64,000 nt of DNA from Pseudomonadota bacterium (GCA_023440825.1 JAEXRL010000028.1:131957-195956); one strand, 5' to 3'. Shown: positions 1 through 9,130, numbered from the stretch's first letter. The notes: generated by a model from the sequence alone, not told the origin. Numbers and translations are program-made.

Positions 1-359
1 ATCTGCAACAGCACCCCAAAGTGCTTAAAGTGATGTACCCAGGCTTACAGGATCACCCCCAGCACGAACGCGCTACACGGTATTTTGGTGGCCGTTATGG
101 CGGGCTGTTAAGCGTGGTATTGGCCGACAATATAGACGTTTTTGACTTTTTAAATCGCTTGAATGTGTTGATTCTAGCCACACATCTTGGGGATAATCGC
201 AGTCTTGTGTTGCCCGTCGCACACACTATTTACTACGAAATGGGGGCTCAGCAGCGTGCTTTGATGGGCATCGCCGACACGCAATTGCGTATCTCAGTCG
301 GCATTGAAGAAGAGGCCGATCTGATCGGTGATTTCGAGCAAGCTTTGGCGTCCTTTTGA
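1..359 (+). CDS. Cys/Met metabolism PLP-dependent enzyme, C-terminal part
   Basis: The reading frame is open from the first bases of the window, so the gene begins upstream; only about 119 C-terminal residues are present. The end contains THLGDNRSLVLP and, further on, LRISVGIEEEADLI, which match the closing segment of the cystathionine gamma-synthase / O-acetylhomoserine sulfhydrylase family. These enzymes use PLP for gamma-replacement or elimination reactions on sulfur amino acids. The catalytic lysine lies in the missing part, so the exact reaction cannot be told. The GTG at 21 is an internal valine, not a start. Confidence 0.85.
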   Translation, partial: LQQHPKVLKVMYPGLQDHPQHERATRYFGGRYGGLLSVVLADNIDVFDFLNRLNVLILATHLGDNRSLVLPVAHTIYYEMGAQQRALMGIADTQLRISVGIEEEADLIGDFEQALASF

Positions 360-553
360 TTTTGCGTGTTTTTTCGTCTATAAAGAGTGTATGCCATGTT
401 TACGGACATGACATAGGCAAGTTCGAAGGGATTGTAAGCGGGATGCGCTAGCATAAAAATACGTGCTTGTTAAGTAAACTGCCTAGGAAAATCGAAAAGC
501 TTAGTCAAAATTTATAAACGCGAGAGTTGATGCGGGTTACAAGCGATTTTTGC

Positions 554-582
554 TTGACAGGAGTTTGAATCCTAGGCTTAAT
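554..582 (+). promoter_or_regulatory. Candidate promoter for hupB
   Basis: TTGACA (554-559) is a perfect -35 box, followed after 17 bases by CTTAAT (577-582), a four-of-six -10 box. It would give hupB a leader of roughly 145 bases. The rest of the 360-735 gap shows no other gene-like feature. This is a pattern match only. Confidence 0.4.
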
Positions 583-735
583 ACGGCATAGCCATCCAGA
601 CTGATGTTTAGTCCATCTGGTTGCGAGCAGGGTGTGGTGGCATAGGCCAGGCTCATCCTGTTTTGTTTTAGTGGCAGTTGATCGCCCTACGTGCAGTGCA
701 GGGTAGTTAAAATAATCTTCAGGGGTATATTCTCA

Positions 736-1008
736 ATGAACAAAACCGAGCTTATCGAATTCATTTCCTCCAAAGCCGATCTCTCCAAGGCTGATGCAGG
801 GCGTGCGCTGGACGCTTTCATCGATGCAGTCACCACCACACTGAAAGAAAACGACTCCGTGACATTGGTGGGATTCGGTACTTTTGCTGTTAGCAAGCGT
901 GCTGCTCGCTCTGGACGTAACCCACGCACAGGCGAAACCATTGAAATCGAAAGCGCCAACGTGCCTAAGTTCCGTCCCGGTAAGGCACTGAAGGATGCTG
1001 TTAACTAA
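736..1008 (+). CDS. hupB: DNA-binding protein HU-beta
   Basis: 90-residue histone-like protein that bends and compacts DNA as a dimer. It begins [10 protein letters not shown] and carries the family signature around GFGTFAV and the arm segment [12 protein letters not shown], which inserts into the minor groove; it ends in [12 protein letters not shown]. Length is exactly that of HU. The start at 736 follows a purine-rich AGGGG (721-725) and gives the canonical N-terminus; a longer frame from 691 would add residues unlike HU. A strong hairpin terminator lies downstream, so the gene is probably monocistronic. Confidence 0.95.
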   Translation: MNKTELIEFISSKADLSKADAGRALDAFIDAVTTTLKENDSVTLVGFGTFAVSKRAARSGRNPRTGETIEIESANVPKFRPGKALKDAVN

Positions 1009-1116
1009 GCAGTTTCTGAAAATGGTTTGTTTGCCTTGAAGTCCATCATTGCCTAGCAGGTTTTTGGCGGGGTTTTTCAAGGCGAAATAGCCACGTGGCC
1101 ACCATATAGGTCACCG

Positions 1117-1154
1117 AAAGGGTTTTAGCTATATAGCTTTAGCCCTTTTATTTT
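1117..1154 (+). terminator. Terminator after hupB
   Basis: AAAGGG (1117-1122) pairs with CCCTTT (1143-1148), enclosing the self-complementary AGCTATATAGCT (1127-1138), and a T-rich tail follows. A separate 10-bp palindrome GCCACGTGGC lies just upstream at 1090-1099. Confidence 0.7.
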
Positions 1155-1272
1155 GTCTGTAGCATTGGCTTGTGCAAGCAGTGTCGTGGCTTGTTTATTC
1201 TTTTATATACATAAAAGGCTTGCCAAGTATTTTATTTTGGGTTAAAGTTCTATCTTTCGCTGTTACAGCGAA

Positions 1273-1321
1273 CCACATTTACCTACAGCGGCTGTTTTTG
1301 CTGATTCTTTGGTAAACGTGG
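1273..1321 (+). other. Leader hairpin reaching into tRNA-Val copy 1
   Basis: CCACATTTACC (1273-1283) is complementary, with one mismatch, to GGTAAACGTGG (1311-1321), which includes the first two bases of the tRNA. The loop contains CAGC...GCTG, which can form an inner stem. The same arrangement precedes the second tRNA-Val copy with a different loop sequence. Confidence 0.55.
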
Positions 1322-1395
1322 GTGCTTAGCTCAGCTGGTAGAGCGGCGCCCTTACAAGGCGTAGGTCAGCGGTTCGAACCCGTTAGCACCCACCA
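1320..1395 (+). tRNA. tRNA-Val (anticodon TAC), copy 1
   Basis: 76 bases fold as a full cloverleaf: acceptor GGGTGCT pairs with AGCACCC, the D arm is GCTC...GAGC, the anticodon loop is CTTACAA with TAC at its centre, and the T arm contains TTCGAAC. CCA is encoded (1393-1395). The sequence is identical to the copy at 1695. Confidence 0.97.
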
Positions 1396-1648
1396 TCAAA
1401 CTATCCTCAGTAGTTTTTCTCTTATCCCCTTTTACTACTATCGCTGCTTAGCTGTGCGCTTCTTTTATGCTGCACAGAAAATAGCCTGCGTGTAGTCGTT
1501 GCTATTGTCTAGCATAGATGTACGCGTTGCTGACGCCTTAATCTGGCTTGCGAAGCATGTTTTCCCGGTTTTAAAATAAATTTCTTGGAAATGCTTGCTT
1601 TTTTTGTTTTTTATGTGCTATAGTTATTTTCTCGCTACTTGATGCGAG

Positions 1649-1696
1649 CCACATTTACCACACAGTACTTTTAGTGCTAAATATTGGTAAACGTGG
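1649..1696 (+). other. Leader hairpin reaching into tRNA-Val copy 2
   Basis: CCACATTTACC (1649-1659) pairs with GGTAAACGTGG (1686-1696), again taking in the first two tRNA bases. The loop differs from copy 1 but still holds an inner stem, AGTAC against GTGCT. The arms are identical in both copies while the loops have diverged. Confidence 0.55.
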
Positions 1697-1770
1697 GTGC
1701 TTAGCTCAGCTGGTAGAGCGGCGCCCTTACAAGGCGTAGGTCAGCGGTTCGAACCCGTTAGCACCCACCA
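1695..1770 (+). tRNA. tRNA-Val (anticodon TAC), copy 2
   Basis: Identical in all 76 bases to the tRNA at 1320, including the encoded CCA. The roughly 300-base spacer between the copies holds the second leader hairpin and no evident gene. A terminator follows 13 bases downstream, so the two genes may form one transcription unit. Confidence 0.97.
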
Positions 1771-1782
1771 CAGAATACATAA

Positions 1783-1819
1783 AATCCCGTAACGTCATGC
1801 GCGTTACGGGATTTTTTTT
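1783..1819 (+). terminator. Terminator of the tRNA-Val pair
   Basis: AATCCCGTAACG pairs with CGTTACGGGATT around a short loop and is followed by a run of eight Ts. This is a textbook intrinsic terminator on the plus strand. Confidence 0.9.
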
Positions 1820-1905
1820 GGCCCTTAAATGGCTTTCTCAATATACATCCAGTGGATCAAGTGTTCGAGTTCGATTTCAAGCCGCTTAGCAAGGCTTTTA
1901 GTGCC

Positions 1906-3183
1906 TTACCAGAAACCTTGTAGGTATTGGCCTAGCAGTGTCACTGCGTAGAGCAGGCCTCCTAATAATCCGCCTACTACCGTGCCGCTGATACGTATGC
2001 TTTGTAGGTCTTTGCCAATGTTCTGTTCTATTTGCTCGCTCGTTTCTTGAGCGTCCCAACTATGTACCGTATCTATAATGTGGCGGCTTAGAAAGGCGGA
2101 GAAATCGGGTGCAAGGTTTGAGGCGATCGTTTCCAAGTGGTTTTGCAAAGAGGCTCTCAGGTTTTCTTGCTGCAGGACTTGGCTACTGACCCAAAGGCAG
2201 GTGCGTTCAATATTCTGTGATAGTTTGGAGTTAGGCTCATGTAACTGCTCTAGCAAACTGAGACGAGTGCTTTGCCAGAGGGTATCGATGTACTGCTTGA
2301 GTGCTGATTCGTTCTTAAGCTGTTCGATCAGGGAATCCAAACGGGCTTGCCAACGCGGGTCACGCTCCAGTCTGGCAATCAGCGTATCCACCTGCTTGTT
2401 GGCGTAGCGACGTAAGTCATGGCTATCGCTTAGGCTGATCTGCTCCAGCACGTTCACTACATGTTCGCTTAATTTATTGGCCAGCTTTTCGCTTAGCCGT
2501 CCGGTCAGATGCAGGGTTTCCAGCAGGCTGTACTCTTGCTTGAGCCAGTTTGCCAGACTATTGGCCACAGCAACACGAGTTTGCTCCTGTTGCAACTGGA
2601 TTTGTAGATGTTTAATACACGCATCCAGTAATTCCTGATGGCGGCCGTCTTTCACCAATTGTCTTAATAGCTCTGCGCTGAGCGTAGGTAAATCAAGTTG
2701 GTCTAAAAGTGTATTGAAGCTGTTTCGTATGAATTGCTGTATATCTTTGTCGTCACTAATTTCCAGCACACCTATCATGCCGCGTCGGGTCAGAGCGCTA
2801 ATCTGACGCGCATTGCTGGGCTGTTCTAACCAGCAGGCCACGCTATGCACTGGGTCGTGCTTACGTATTAGCAGCAGTAGCGTGTCTTTGCTGAGAAATT
2901 TGTCCTCGACGAAAGAGGCCAGTTGTTCCCCGATACGGTCTTTGTTGCGTGGTATGACCGCCGTGTGTTTGTGTAGAAAAGGAAGGGGGATATGGCGAAA
3001 TAAAGCGCTCACAGCAAACAGATCCGCTAAAGCGCCGACCAAGGCAGCCTCACAGACTGCTTTCAGCCCGGCAATCCAGGGGTTCAGTGGCAGCAGAGTG
3101 CTCACAACAAAGCCTGACAAAGCGGCCAGCAATAATGCATTGGCCCGCCGTTTAGCTTGCTTTAGGGTGTGTGGTTGGCTCAT
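1906..3183 (-). CDS. DUF445 family membrane protein (YjiN-like)
   Basis: 425 residues. An N-terminal hydrophobic region (about residues 16-60) with the phrase EAALVGALADLFAVSALF is typical of the DUF445 family, which includes E. coli YjiN. The middle is a long helical region rich in Leu, Gln and Lys, and a glycine-rich membrane segment near the C-terminus (GGLLGGLLYAVTLLG) closes the protein. The layout suggests a membrane-anchored protein with a large soluble helical domain. The function of the family is not established. It stands alone on the minus strand. Confidence 0.85.
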   Translation of the reverse strand: MSQPHTLKQAKRRANALLLAALSGFVVSTLLPLNPWIAGLKAVCEAALVGALADLFAVSALFRHIPLPFLHKHTAVIPRNKDRIGEQLASFVEDKFLSKDTLLLLIRKHDPVHSVACWLEQPSNARQISALTRRGMIGVLEISDDKDIQQFIRNSFNTLLDQLDLPTLSAELLRQLVKDGRHQELLDACIKHLQIQLQQEQTRVAVANSLANWLKQEYSLLETLHLTGRLSEKLANKLSEHVVNVLEQISLSDSHDLRRYANKQVDTLIARLERDPRWQARLDSLIEQLKNESALKQYIDTLWQSTRLSLLEQLHEPNSKLSQNIERTCLWVSSQVLQQENLRASLQNHLETIASNLAPDFSAFLSRHIIDTVHSWDAQETSEQIEQNIGKDLQSIRISGTVVGGLLGGLLYAVTLLGQYLQGFW

Positions 3184-3275
3184 AAGGTGGCTAGCAGCAA
3201 GTACCCTATAAAGTGTACTGTATTTCTCTTGGCTGCTAGCCAGGTGTGAAGGGCTGGTAACTTTTTAGTGATGGC

Positions 3276-4055
3276 TTAGGGAGATAGCGTGGGCAGGTTG
3301 GCGCGAATCAGGCGCCCGGCAATAGAGTCTGTTCCAGGTATCTCAGGTAAGGGGTCGTTAGGACCATACCATTGCGCGTCGGCAATTTCATCTGCTTGCA
3401 GGTGTAGTTGACCTGATTCATATTCAGCCGTATAAGCCACCATTAAGGAGTGTGGAAACGGCCAGGACTGACTACCAAAATAGCGAATGTCAGTCACTTT
3501 CAGGCCTACTTCCTCCATGACTTCCCGGTGTATGGTTTGCTCTAGGCTTTCGCCTGCCTCAACAAAACCAGCGAGTGCTGAGTAGCGTTGCGTGGGGTAA
3601 TGGGAGTGGCGTGCGAGCAAAATAGACGTCCCGCGTTTGATCAGTATCATCATGGCAGGAGAAATACGGGGGTAGGCGCTAAAGCCGCAGGCAGGGCAAT
3701 GAAAGCACAGCTCGCTGTCCGATTGCTGCATAGGTGTGCCACACACGCCGCAGTGTTTATGGCTGCGCGCCCACTCTGCCACCTGAGCAGCGCGACTCAA
3801 CAGACCGGCTTGTTCCGCCGGGCTGTGTTGAATGACGGCCCGCAGTTTTTGGAACGCATAGCCAGTGGGGGCCTGGAAGTCTTTGCCCACCTTGGTACAG
3901 AGCAGATCAGCTTGTTGAGCCCAGACTCTTTGCCAGGTTTCATGATGTAGTCCTAAGGTGTCGCGACTATCCAAGGGGGGGAGTGTGGCATTGGAATGCT
4001 TGGATGTGGATACATCTTTGAGCAGAACTTCGTCCTGGCGAAAAATTAAAATCAA
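3276..4055 (-). CDS. nudC: NADH pyrophosphatase (NAD-capped RNA decapping Nudix enzyme)
   Basis: 259 residues. NudC hydrolyses NAD(H) to NMN(H) plus AMP and removes NAD caps from RNA. A four-cysteine zinc ribbon is visible (CGVCGTPM, then CFHCPACGF), followed by a complete Nudix box starting at GFVEAGES and running to REVMEEVGL. Just after it is SQSWPFPHS, the NudC-specific signature (usually SQPWPFPxS), with serine in place of the first proline. Length fits E. coli NudC. It is followed on the minus strand by a DUF445 gene 92 bases away. Confidence 0.93.
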   Translation of the reverse strand: MILIFRQDEVLLKDVSTSKHSNATLPPLDSRDTLGLHHETWQRVWAQQADLLCTKVGKDFQAPTGYAFQKLRAVIQHSPAEQAGLLSRAAQVAEWARSHKHCGVCGTPMQQSDSELCFHCPACGFSAYPRISPAMMILIKRGTSILLARHSHYPTQRYSALAGFVEAGESLEQTIHREVMEEVGLKVTDIRYFGSQSWPFPHSLMVAYTAEYESGQLHLQADEIADAQWYGPNDPLPEIPGTDSIAGRLIRANLPTLSP

Positions 4056-4208
4056 AACAGCCTCCTGCTTAGGCAGTAATCGAGCGTGAGTAAGATGAAA
4101 GCGTAATTAGCGAAACGAAATAGTATATGCCTGAAGATTAGAAATAGGCAGTTTCGTAAAGCTTGAATAGCTCGGCAGGAGTAGACAGAGGGAAATAACG
4201 GTAAACGA

Positions 4209-4676
4209 TTAAAGGGGCGTATCCCTTAGGCTGGCTGGATTGGAGTGAGGCCTAAGCTTTTTACTCATGATGTCCAGGTTCTGGTAAAGCGAGTTCATTA
4301 ACTCAAGCCCAATTTCCTGTTCTATTTGTTCGTATATGGCCTCGATTTTAGGGGTCAGTTGAGCAACCATTTTATAGCCCTCAGGGCTAAGGCGAATAAT
4401 TTGTCTGCGCAGGTCTCGCTGGTCGCTTGTTCGGCTAATTAGTCCTGCCTCCTCAAGTGAGCGCAGCATGCGTGTAAGGCTAGGGGGCAAGATTTGAGTT
4501 TGCTGAGCAAGTCTGGCTGCGTCAGAGTAGCCAACTTCATCTAGCCGCCGTAGAACTCGCCATTGCTGTTCGTTTAACTTGGTGCTTAGCAGTAAAGGAC
4601 GAAACCGCAGCATTAGGGTTTCGCGGGCGCTGAGCAGCAAGTGCGGTAGATTTCGATGCTTGAAGAGTTCAGACAT
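4209..4676 (-). CDS. hpaR: MarR-family regulator, HpaR type
   Basis: 155-residue winged-helix regulator. The opening RNLPHLLLSARE and the segment LNEQQWRVLRRLDEVG are characteristic of HpaR/HpcR, the repressor of homoprotocatechuate (aromatic amine) degradation. The recognition helix region is PPSLTRMLRSLEEAGL with the wing near RDLRRQIIRLS. No hpa catabolic genes are next to it here, so it is an orphan and its target must lie elsewhere or be different. The 4677-5050 gap beside it is AT-rich and holds only the palindrome at 5011. Confidence 0.75.
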   Translation of the reverse strand: MSELFKHRNLPHLLLSARETLMLRFRPLLLSTKLNEQQWRVLRRLDEVGYSDAARLAQQTQILPPSLTRMLRSLEEAGLISRTSDQRDLRRQIIRLSPEGYKMVAQLTPKIEAIYEQIEQEIGLELMNSLYQNLDIMSKKLRPHSNPASLRDTPL

Positions 4677-5010
4677 TGTTCAGTGCTTATAAAGTAATCC
4701 GCGGTTTAATGTTGCATTGTGTAAGGTGGGTACACAAATAACAAACCGCTGACTGGCTAATTAATAATAAGAGACGCACTATATGGGCGTATCTGAATGA
4801 CTAGTAGCTGTGTTTTGTAAAGCGTATTGGAATTGTCTTGGTAATGAATAAAAAAGCGCTGTTGTTTTGCTATGTAAACTATAGCATAGGCTTGTATAGT
4901 CTAATTATATGCCTATCATTAAATGTATATTGTGATAGTTATTATCTACATAAAACAGAAGCTGCCCTGCTTGCCGGGCGGCACGGTACTAGTGAATAGT
5001 CCGTAGGGGA

Positions 5011-5041
5011 TAGACACTAGTGCAAGGCACACTAGTGTCTA
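5011..5041. repeat. Perfect inverted repeat downstream of rdgC
   Basis: TAGACACTAGTG (5011-5022) and CACTAGTGTCTA (5030-5041) are perfect 12-bp arms around a 7-base loop. It lies 9 bases beyond the rdgC stop. There is no T-run on either side, so it is an unusual terminator if it is one; each arm is itself rich in ACTAGT. Another ACTAGTG occurs at about 4988. Confidence 0.75.
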
Positions 5042-5050
5042 GGGTTGGCT

Positions 5051-5950
5051 TTATGCCTTGCGCTCACCGCCCAGAGCGTCGACCAGCTCAGATATCAACT
5101 TCGCTAATTCGGCGCTCATTAAGGTGAAGTCAGCGTCGAAAAGTTCGTCGTCGTTGCCAGACATGGGATCTTGTTGCTCTTTTAGAATATCCAGTGGAGC
5201 GACCCGCTTAATTTCCAGCGCATCGGTTAACACAAATGAAATTCTGTCGGCCCAGGTCATGGCTAAACGTGTGCATTGCTTGCCAGTAGCAACGTGTTTA
5301 CGTACTTCGTCCAGATCGGCGCTTTGTTTGACGTAACGAATCGCGGCACCACTATCGCCCGTGGAGCGTAGCTCGGTGTCTTGGTCTATCGTAAAGTTAC
5401 CCGGAGCCTCATCGTCGACCAGCCATTGTGTCATGGCGGAGCCGGGAGAGAGTTCGGTGTACAGGGGCAAGACAGGAAATGGTTCGATAGACTTGGCCAG
5501 CAGCCCCAGTACTTCGTCACTTTTAGCGGTTGCAGCAGCATCAATAGCCAGCCATTTATGCTGAGTATCCAGCCAGACACGTGTATCACGGGCAACAGCA
5601 AAGGCTCGCGGTAGCAGCTCTGTCATGACCTGCTCTTTAATTTCCTTCATTTGCTTACGGCCAGGCTTATAACCTTGCTGCTCTTCAATATCGCGTGCTT
5701 TTTCGCGCGCAAATTGATTAATCACACTGGCAGGCAGGAGTTTTTTTTCTGCGCGTAAAGCGATGAGGTATTGGCCATTGGTATCGTGTACTAGGCCACC
5801 TTGTTCGCGTGGGCTCACCCAGCCTAGGCTTAGCGGATCTTGACTTGAACCTGGCGTGAATGCGTGCTTTTCCAGTGCTTGTTCAAGTTCCTGGGCGTTG
5901 TTTTGCCAGCTTTCTGACAAGCGATAGATACGTAGATTTTTAAACCACAT
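5051..5950 (-). CDS. rdgC: Recombination-associated protein RdgC
   Basis: 299 residues, the usual length for RdgC, a ring-forming non-specific DNA-binding protein that limits RecA activity. The N-terminus MWFKNLRIYRL and the segments FTPGSSQDPLSLGWVSP and LLPASVINQFAREK match the family. In Neisseria RdgC is also involved in pilin variation. Here it is divergent from recA across a 478-base gap, which puts a RecA modulator directly beside recA. Confidence 0.93.
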   Translation of the reverse strand: MWFKNLRIYRLSESWQNNAQELEQALEKHAFTPGSSQDPLSLGWVSPREQGGLVHDTNGQYLIALRAEKKLLPASVINQFAREKARDIEEQQGYKPGRKQMKEIKEQVMTELLPRAFAVARDTRVWLDTQHKWLAIDAAATAKSDEVLGLLAKSIEPFPVLPLYTELSPGSAMTQWLVDDEAPGNFTIDQDTELRSTGDSGAAIRYVKQSADLDEVRKHVATGKQCTRLAMTWADRISFVLTDALEIKRVAPLDILKEQQDPMSGNDDELFDADFTLMSAELAKLISELVDALGGERKA

Positions 5951-6321
5951 AGTATGTTGTAGCGTATAGCCTTTGAGTTGCGTTGACGAGAGCGTGCGTT
6001 GGCAAACGCACCAGAGTTGCTCAGGGGATGATTGTACGCTTAAACCGTATCTTCGCTGTAAGCACAGAATTAAGGTATTGAAACGAAGTTTTCTTCACCG
6101 AGCCGCCCAAGTGCATAGCGTAACAATAAGCGCAGATAGCAGGCAAACCGCAAGTGGGTACTGAAGCTTGCTTGTGATTCGCCTAGGGTGGATCATACAT
6201 GTGCTCAGGGGCGTGGCAGAGCTTTACGAGAAAAAGCGCAGCACATGTAAGCGTAAAGGGTAAAAACGTGTGCCAGGACAGAGTGTGCCATTCTTGGCTA
6301 TCGTGGTAACTGCTTAAATAG

Positions 6322-6350
6322 TGGATATCTGTTTATTTATACAGTATAAT
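6322..6350 (+). promoter_or_regulatory. recA promoter with overlapping LexA (SOS) box
   Basis: CTG at 6329-6331 and CAG at 6342-6344 are separated by exactly ten AT-rich bases, matching the CTG-N10-CAG LexA box. The perfect -10 box TATAAT (6345-6350) abuts it, and TGGATA (6322-6327) is a four-of-six -35 at 17-bp spacing. LexA bound here would cover the promoter spacer, so SOS repression of recA is expected. The rest of the 5951-6428 gap shows no gene. Confidence 0.85.
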
Positions 6351-6428
6351 TTAATGCAATAATACGATGCTATGCACAAGCCTATAATGTGCCGTGTGTA
6401 CTAGCTAACCCATAGTCAAGGATTCTTC

Positions 6429-7520
6429 ATGAACGACAAAAACAGCAAAGCTTTAGCCTCGGAACGCTCCAAAGCCCTGGCCGCCGCTTTGTCGCAAATC
6501 GAAAAGCAGTTTGGTAAAGGCTCGGTCATGCGCTATGGCGATGACAACGTCGAGCACGACATTCAAGTCGTGTCTACAGGCTCCTTGGGGCTGGACATCG
6601 CATTGGGGGTCGGAGGGTTGCCACGCGGTCGAGTCATTGAAATTTACGGTCCTGAGTCTTCGGGTAAAACCACCTTGACCTTGCAAGTTATTGCAGAAAT
6701 GCAAAAAATTAATGGCACGTGTGCATTTATTGATGCCGAGCATGCCCTGGATGTGCAATACGCTCAAAAACTAGGTGTTAATCTGCAAGACCTGCTGATT
6801 TCCCAGCCTGATACGGGTGAGCAGGCACTTGAAATTACCGAAGCGCTGGTGCGCTCAGGCTCCGTTGATCTCATTGTTATTGACTCCGTAGCGGCGCTGA
6901 CTCCCAAAGCAGAAATCGAAGGCGACATGGGTGATAGCTTGCCTGGATTACAGGCCCGTCTCATGAGCCAAGCGCTACGTAAGCTAACGGCCACCATCAA
7001 GCGCGCTAACTGCATGGTTATCTTTATTAACCAGATACGCATGAAAATTGGTGTCATGTTTGGCAATCCTGAAACCACCACAGGCGGTAATGCCCTAAAG
7101 TTTTATTCCTCCGTGCGTCTGGATATACGTCGTATCGGATCCATTAAAAAAGGGGACGAAGTCGTCGGTAACGAAACGCGCGTTAAAGTGGTTAAAAACA
7201 AGGTGGCGCCACCCTTTAAACAAACCGAGTTCGACATCATGTATGGCAGCGGTATCTCCCGCCTGGGCGAAGTGATAGACTTGGGTGTGCAGGCTGGCAT
7301 TGTTGATAAGGCAGGCGCTTGGTATAGCTACACGGGCACGCGCATCGGTCAGGGTAAAGACAACGCACGTGAATTCTTGCGTGAAAATCCGGCCATGGCA
7401 CGTGAAATCGAAAACCTAGTACGCGATAAGTTTGGTGTCGTCCAAATGGCGGCGAGCACTGCACCGGCAGCCGATGCCACGCCTGCTGCCGACAAGGCCG
7501 ACAAATCTGATCCTGCTTAA
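6429..7520 (+). CDS. recA: Recombinase RecA
   Basis: 363 residues. RecA forms filaments on single-stranded DNA, drives strand exchange and triggers LexA self-cleavage. Walker A is GPESSGKTT, Walker B lies at [11 protein letters not shown], and the loop-2 region follows at [17 protein letters not shown]. The C-terminal tail is rich in Ala, Asp and Lys, as is common. AAGGA lies just before the ATG. It is followed by recX 9 bases downstream, and a LexA box lies in its promoter. Confidence 0.98.
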   Translation: MNDKNSKALASERSKALAAALSQIEKQFGKGSVMRYGDDNVEHDIQVVSTGSLGLDIALGVGGLPRGRVIEIYGPESSGKTTLTLQVIAEMQKINGTCAFIDAEHALDVQYAQKLGVNLQDLLISQPDTGEQALEITEALVRSGSVDLIVIDSVAALTPKAEIEGDMGDSLPGLQARLMSQALRKLTATIKRANCMVIFINQIRMKIGVMFGNPETTTGGNALKFYSSVRLDIRRIGSIKKGDEVVGNETRVKVVKNKVAPPFKQTEFDIMYGSGISRLGEVIDLGVQAGIVDKAGAWYSYTGTRIGQGKDNAREFLRENPAMAREIENLVRDKFGVVQMAASTAPAADATPAADKADKSDPA

Positions 7521-7529
7521 TAATGTGGC

Positions 7530-8144
7530 ATGGTAGACGACGAGCCTTTTGAAACAGACCCAGATGAAATCCTAGAACGGCAGGCAGCAGCTAAGCAAGC
7601 GCTGGCTGCTGCTACACGGTCTGCTTCCGGGTTCACTCGCTCTAGCCAAGCGCGTAAAACCAAGCGCTACGCAAACGATGATACGCGTAAAGCGGTTCGT
7701 TCAGGCCCTAGTCTTAAAGCTAGGGCTATTCAGTTTTTATCCCGACGCGAACACTCTCGTATAGAGCTGGCTCGTAAACTTGCTCCACATGCTGAGACTG
7801 AAACCGAACTTGAGCACTTGCTCGATTTCTTGGAAGCCGAAAAGTGGTTATCTACCGAACGCTTTGCTCGCAGCCTTTTAAACCGGCGTGCAGACAAGCT
7901 CGGTGCGCAACGCATTATGCAAGAACTGCGCCAGCATGGCATTACTGACGAACAAGCCTTAGACTTACGGGCAGAGCTTGATGCCACCGAGTTTGAGCGT
8001 GCCCAGCAAGTTTGGGAAAAAAAATTCAATGCTCTTCCCGTCGATGCGAAAGAACACGCACGCCAATACAGGTTTATGGCAAGTCGCGGGTTTTCTGGGC
8101 GAGTTTTCCAAAAAATATTAGCCAGCGCTCACGCCGATGACTAA
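7530..8144 (+). CDS. recX: Regulatory protein RecX
   Basis: 204 residues. RecX binds inside RecA filaments and blocks their extension. The three-helix repeats are visible from about residue 65 (KARAIQFLSRREHSRIELARK, LLDFLEAEKWLSTERFARSL, GAQRIMQELRQHGI). The first 60 or so residues are a charged, Ala- and Arg-rich extension not found in short RecX proteins such as that of E. coli. It lies 9 bases after recA with no clear ribosome site, suggesting coupled translation in one SOS-controlled unit. Confidence 0.93.
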   Translation: MVDDEPFETDPDEILERQAAAKQALAAATRSASGFTRSSQARKTKRYANDDTRKAVRSGPSLKARAIQFLSRREHSRIELARKLAPHAETETELEHLLDFLEAEKWLSTERFARSLLNRRADKLGAQRIMQELRQHGITDEQALDLRAELDATEFERAQQVWEKKFNALPVDAKEHARQYRFMASRGFSGRVFQKILASAHADD

Positions 8145-8197
8145 TACATAGATGCAAGCCGGGCGTACAGTAGGGTGCTGGTGGCCACAAGCTGGCC

Positions 8198-9130
8198 TTA
8201 GTTATTACTAGGAACTCGCTCGATATTTTTTAGAGTAGCAAAGCTGGTTTTTTTAGCCTGCTGCAAAAATGCCTGTACATAATCGGCGTCGATATCCTCG
8301 ACACGTAGCGCTGCATATAAAGTGCGCCATACTCCCTGTTCGCCTAACTGCACGGTACGTAGCCAGCCATGATGCGTGTATTCAGTGAGTGCCCAATTGG
8401 GCAGGGCGGCCACACCGCGCTGGCTCGCCACTAACTGCATAATCATGGGTGTCAGTTCTGCCTGACGCAGGCTGGCCGGTTCGATATGGCCAGGATCTAA
8501 GAACTCAGTAAATATATCTAGCCTATTTCTGTCTACGGGATAAGCAATCAGCGTTTGGTCTTGTAATTGCACGGGCTCAATATAACGGTGCTGGGCCAAG
8601 GGGTTGGTGCTGGCCACCGCGAGCACGAGCTCGTAACGAAACAAGGGGACATACTCTATGCCTTCCAGCGCCTGCGGGTCTGAGGTAATGACTAGGTCCA
8701 GGTCGCCACGTATCAAGGCGGGTAGGGGGGCAAATGAAAAGGCCGCGGACAAATCCAGACTGACATCGGGCCATGTTTCTCGAAATGCGTCTAAAGCGGG
8801 CATTAACCATTGAAAACAGGAATGGCAGTCTATGGCTAAGTGCAAGCGTCCTGTGTGGCCACTGGCTAGACGCTGTAGCTCTCGTTCAGTGCTGCGTACA
8901 CGCGGTAAAACCTCGTCGGCCAAAGCCAGAATCCTATAGGCTGCCGTGGTCAAGCGTGCAGGGCGGGTGCGACGATTGAGCAACTGTACCTGCAAACGCA
9001 TTTCCAGGTCGCGTAACTGGTGAGAGAGAGCAGATTGTGTGACATGCAGCCGTTCGGCCGCTTCTTGCAGGCTGCCAGCATCGCGAATGGCGCTAAGTGT
9101 TTCTAAATGGCGAATTTCTAGCATGGTCAA
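8198..9130 (-). CDS. metR: LysR-family regulator, MetR type
   Basis: 310 residues. The N-terminal winged HTH contains GSLQEAAERLHVTQSALSHQ. The effector domain begins with LAIDCHSCFQWLMPALDAF, very close to the MetR phrase IAIECHSCIQWLTPALENF, and later YPVDRNRLDIFTEFL matches the MetR counterpart. MetR activates methionine biosynthesis genes with homocysteine as co-inducer. No met gene is adjacent; it is convergent with recX. Overall agreement makes MetR a confident name, though its targets are not visible here. Confidence 0.85.
   Translation of the reverse strand: MTMLEIRHLETLSAIRDAGSLQEAAERLHVTQSALSHQLRDLEMRLQVQLLNRRTRPARLTTAAYRILALADEVLPRVRSTERELQRLASGHTGRLHLAIDCHSCFQWLMPALDAFRETWPDVSLDLSAAFSFAPLPALIRGDLDLVITSDPQALEGIEYVPLFRYELVLAVASTNPLAQHRYIEPVQLQDQTLIAYPVDRNRLDIFTEFLDPGHIEPASLRQAELTPMIMQLVASQRGVAALPNWALTEYTHHGWLRTVQLGEQGVWRTLYAALRVEDIDADYVQAFLQQAKKTSFATLKNIERVPSNN

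Noticed and set aside
733..1080. 115-residue minus-strand frame opposite hupB
   Set aside because: It is the antisense of the HU gene and has no family pattern; hupB explains the region.
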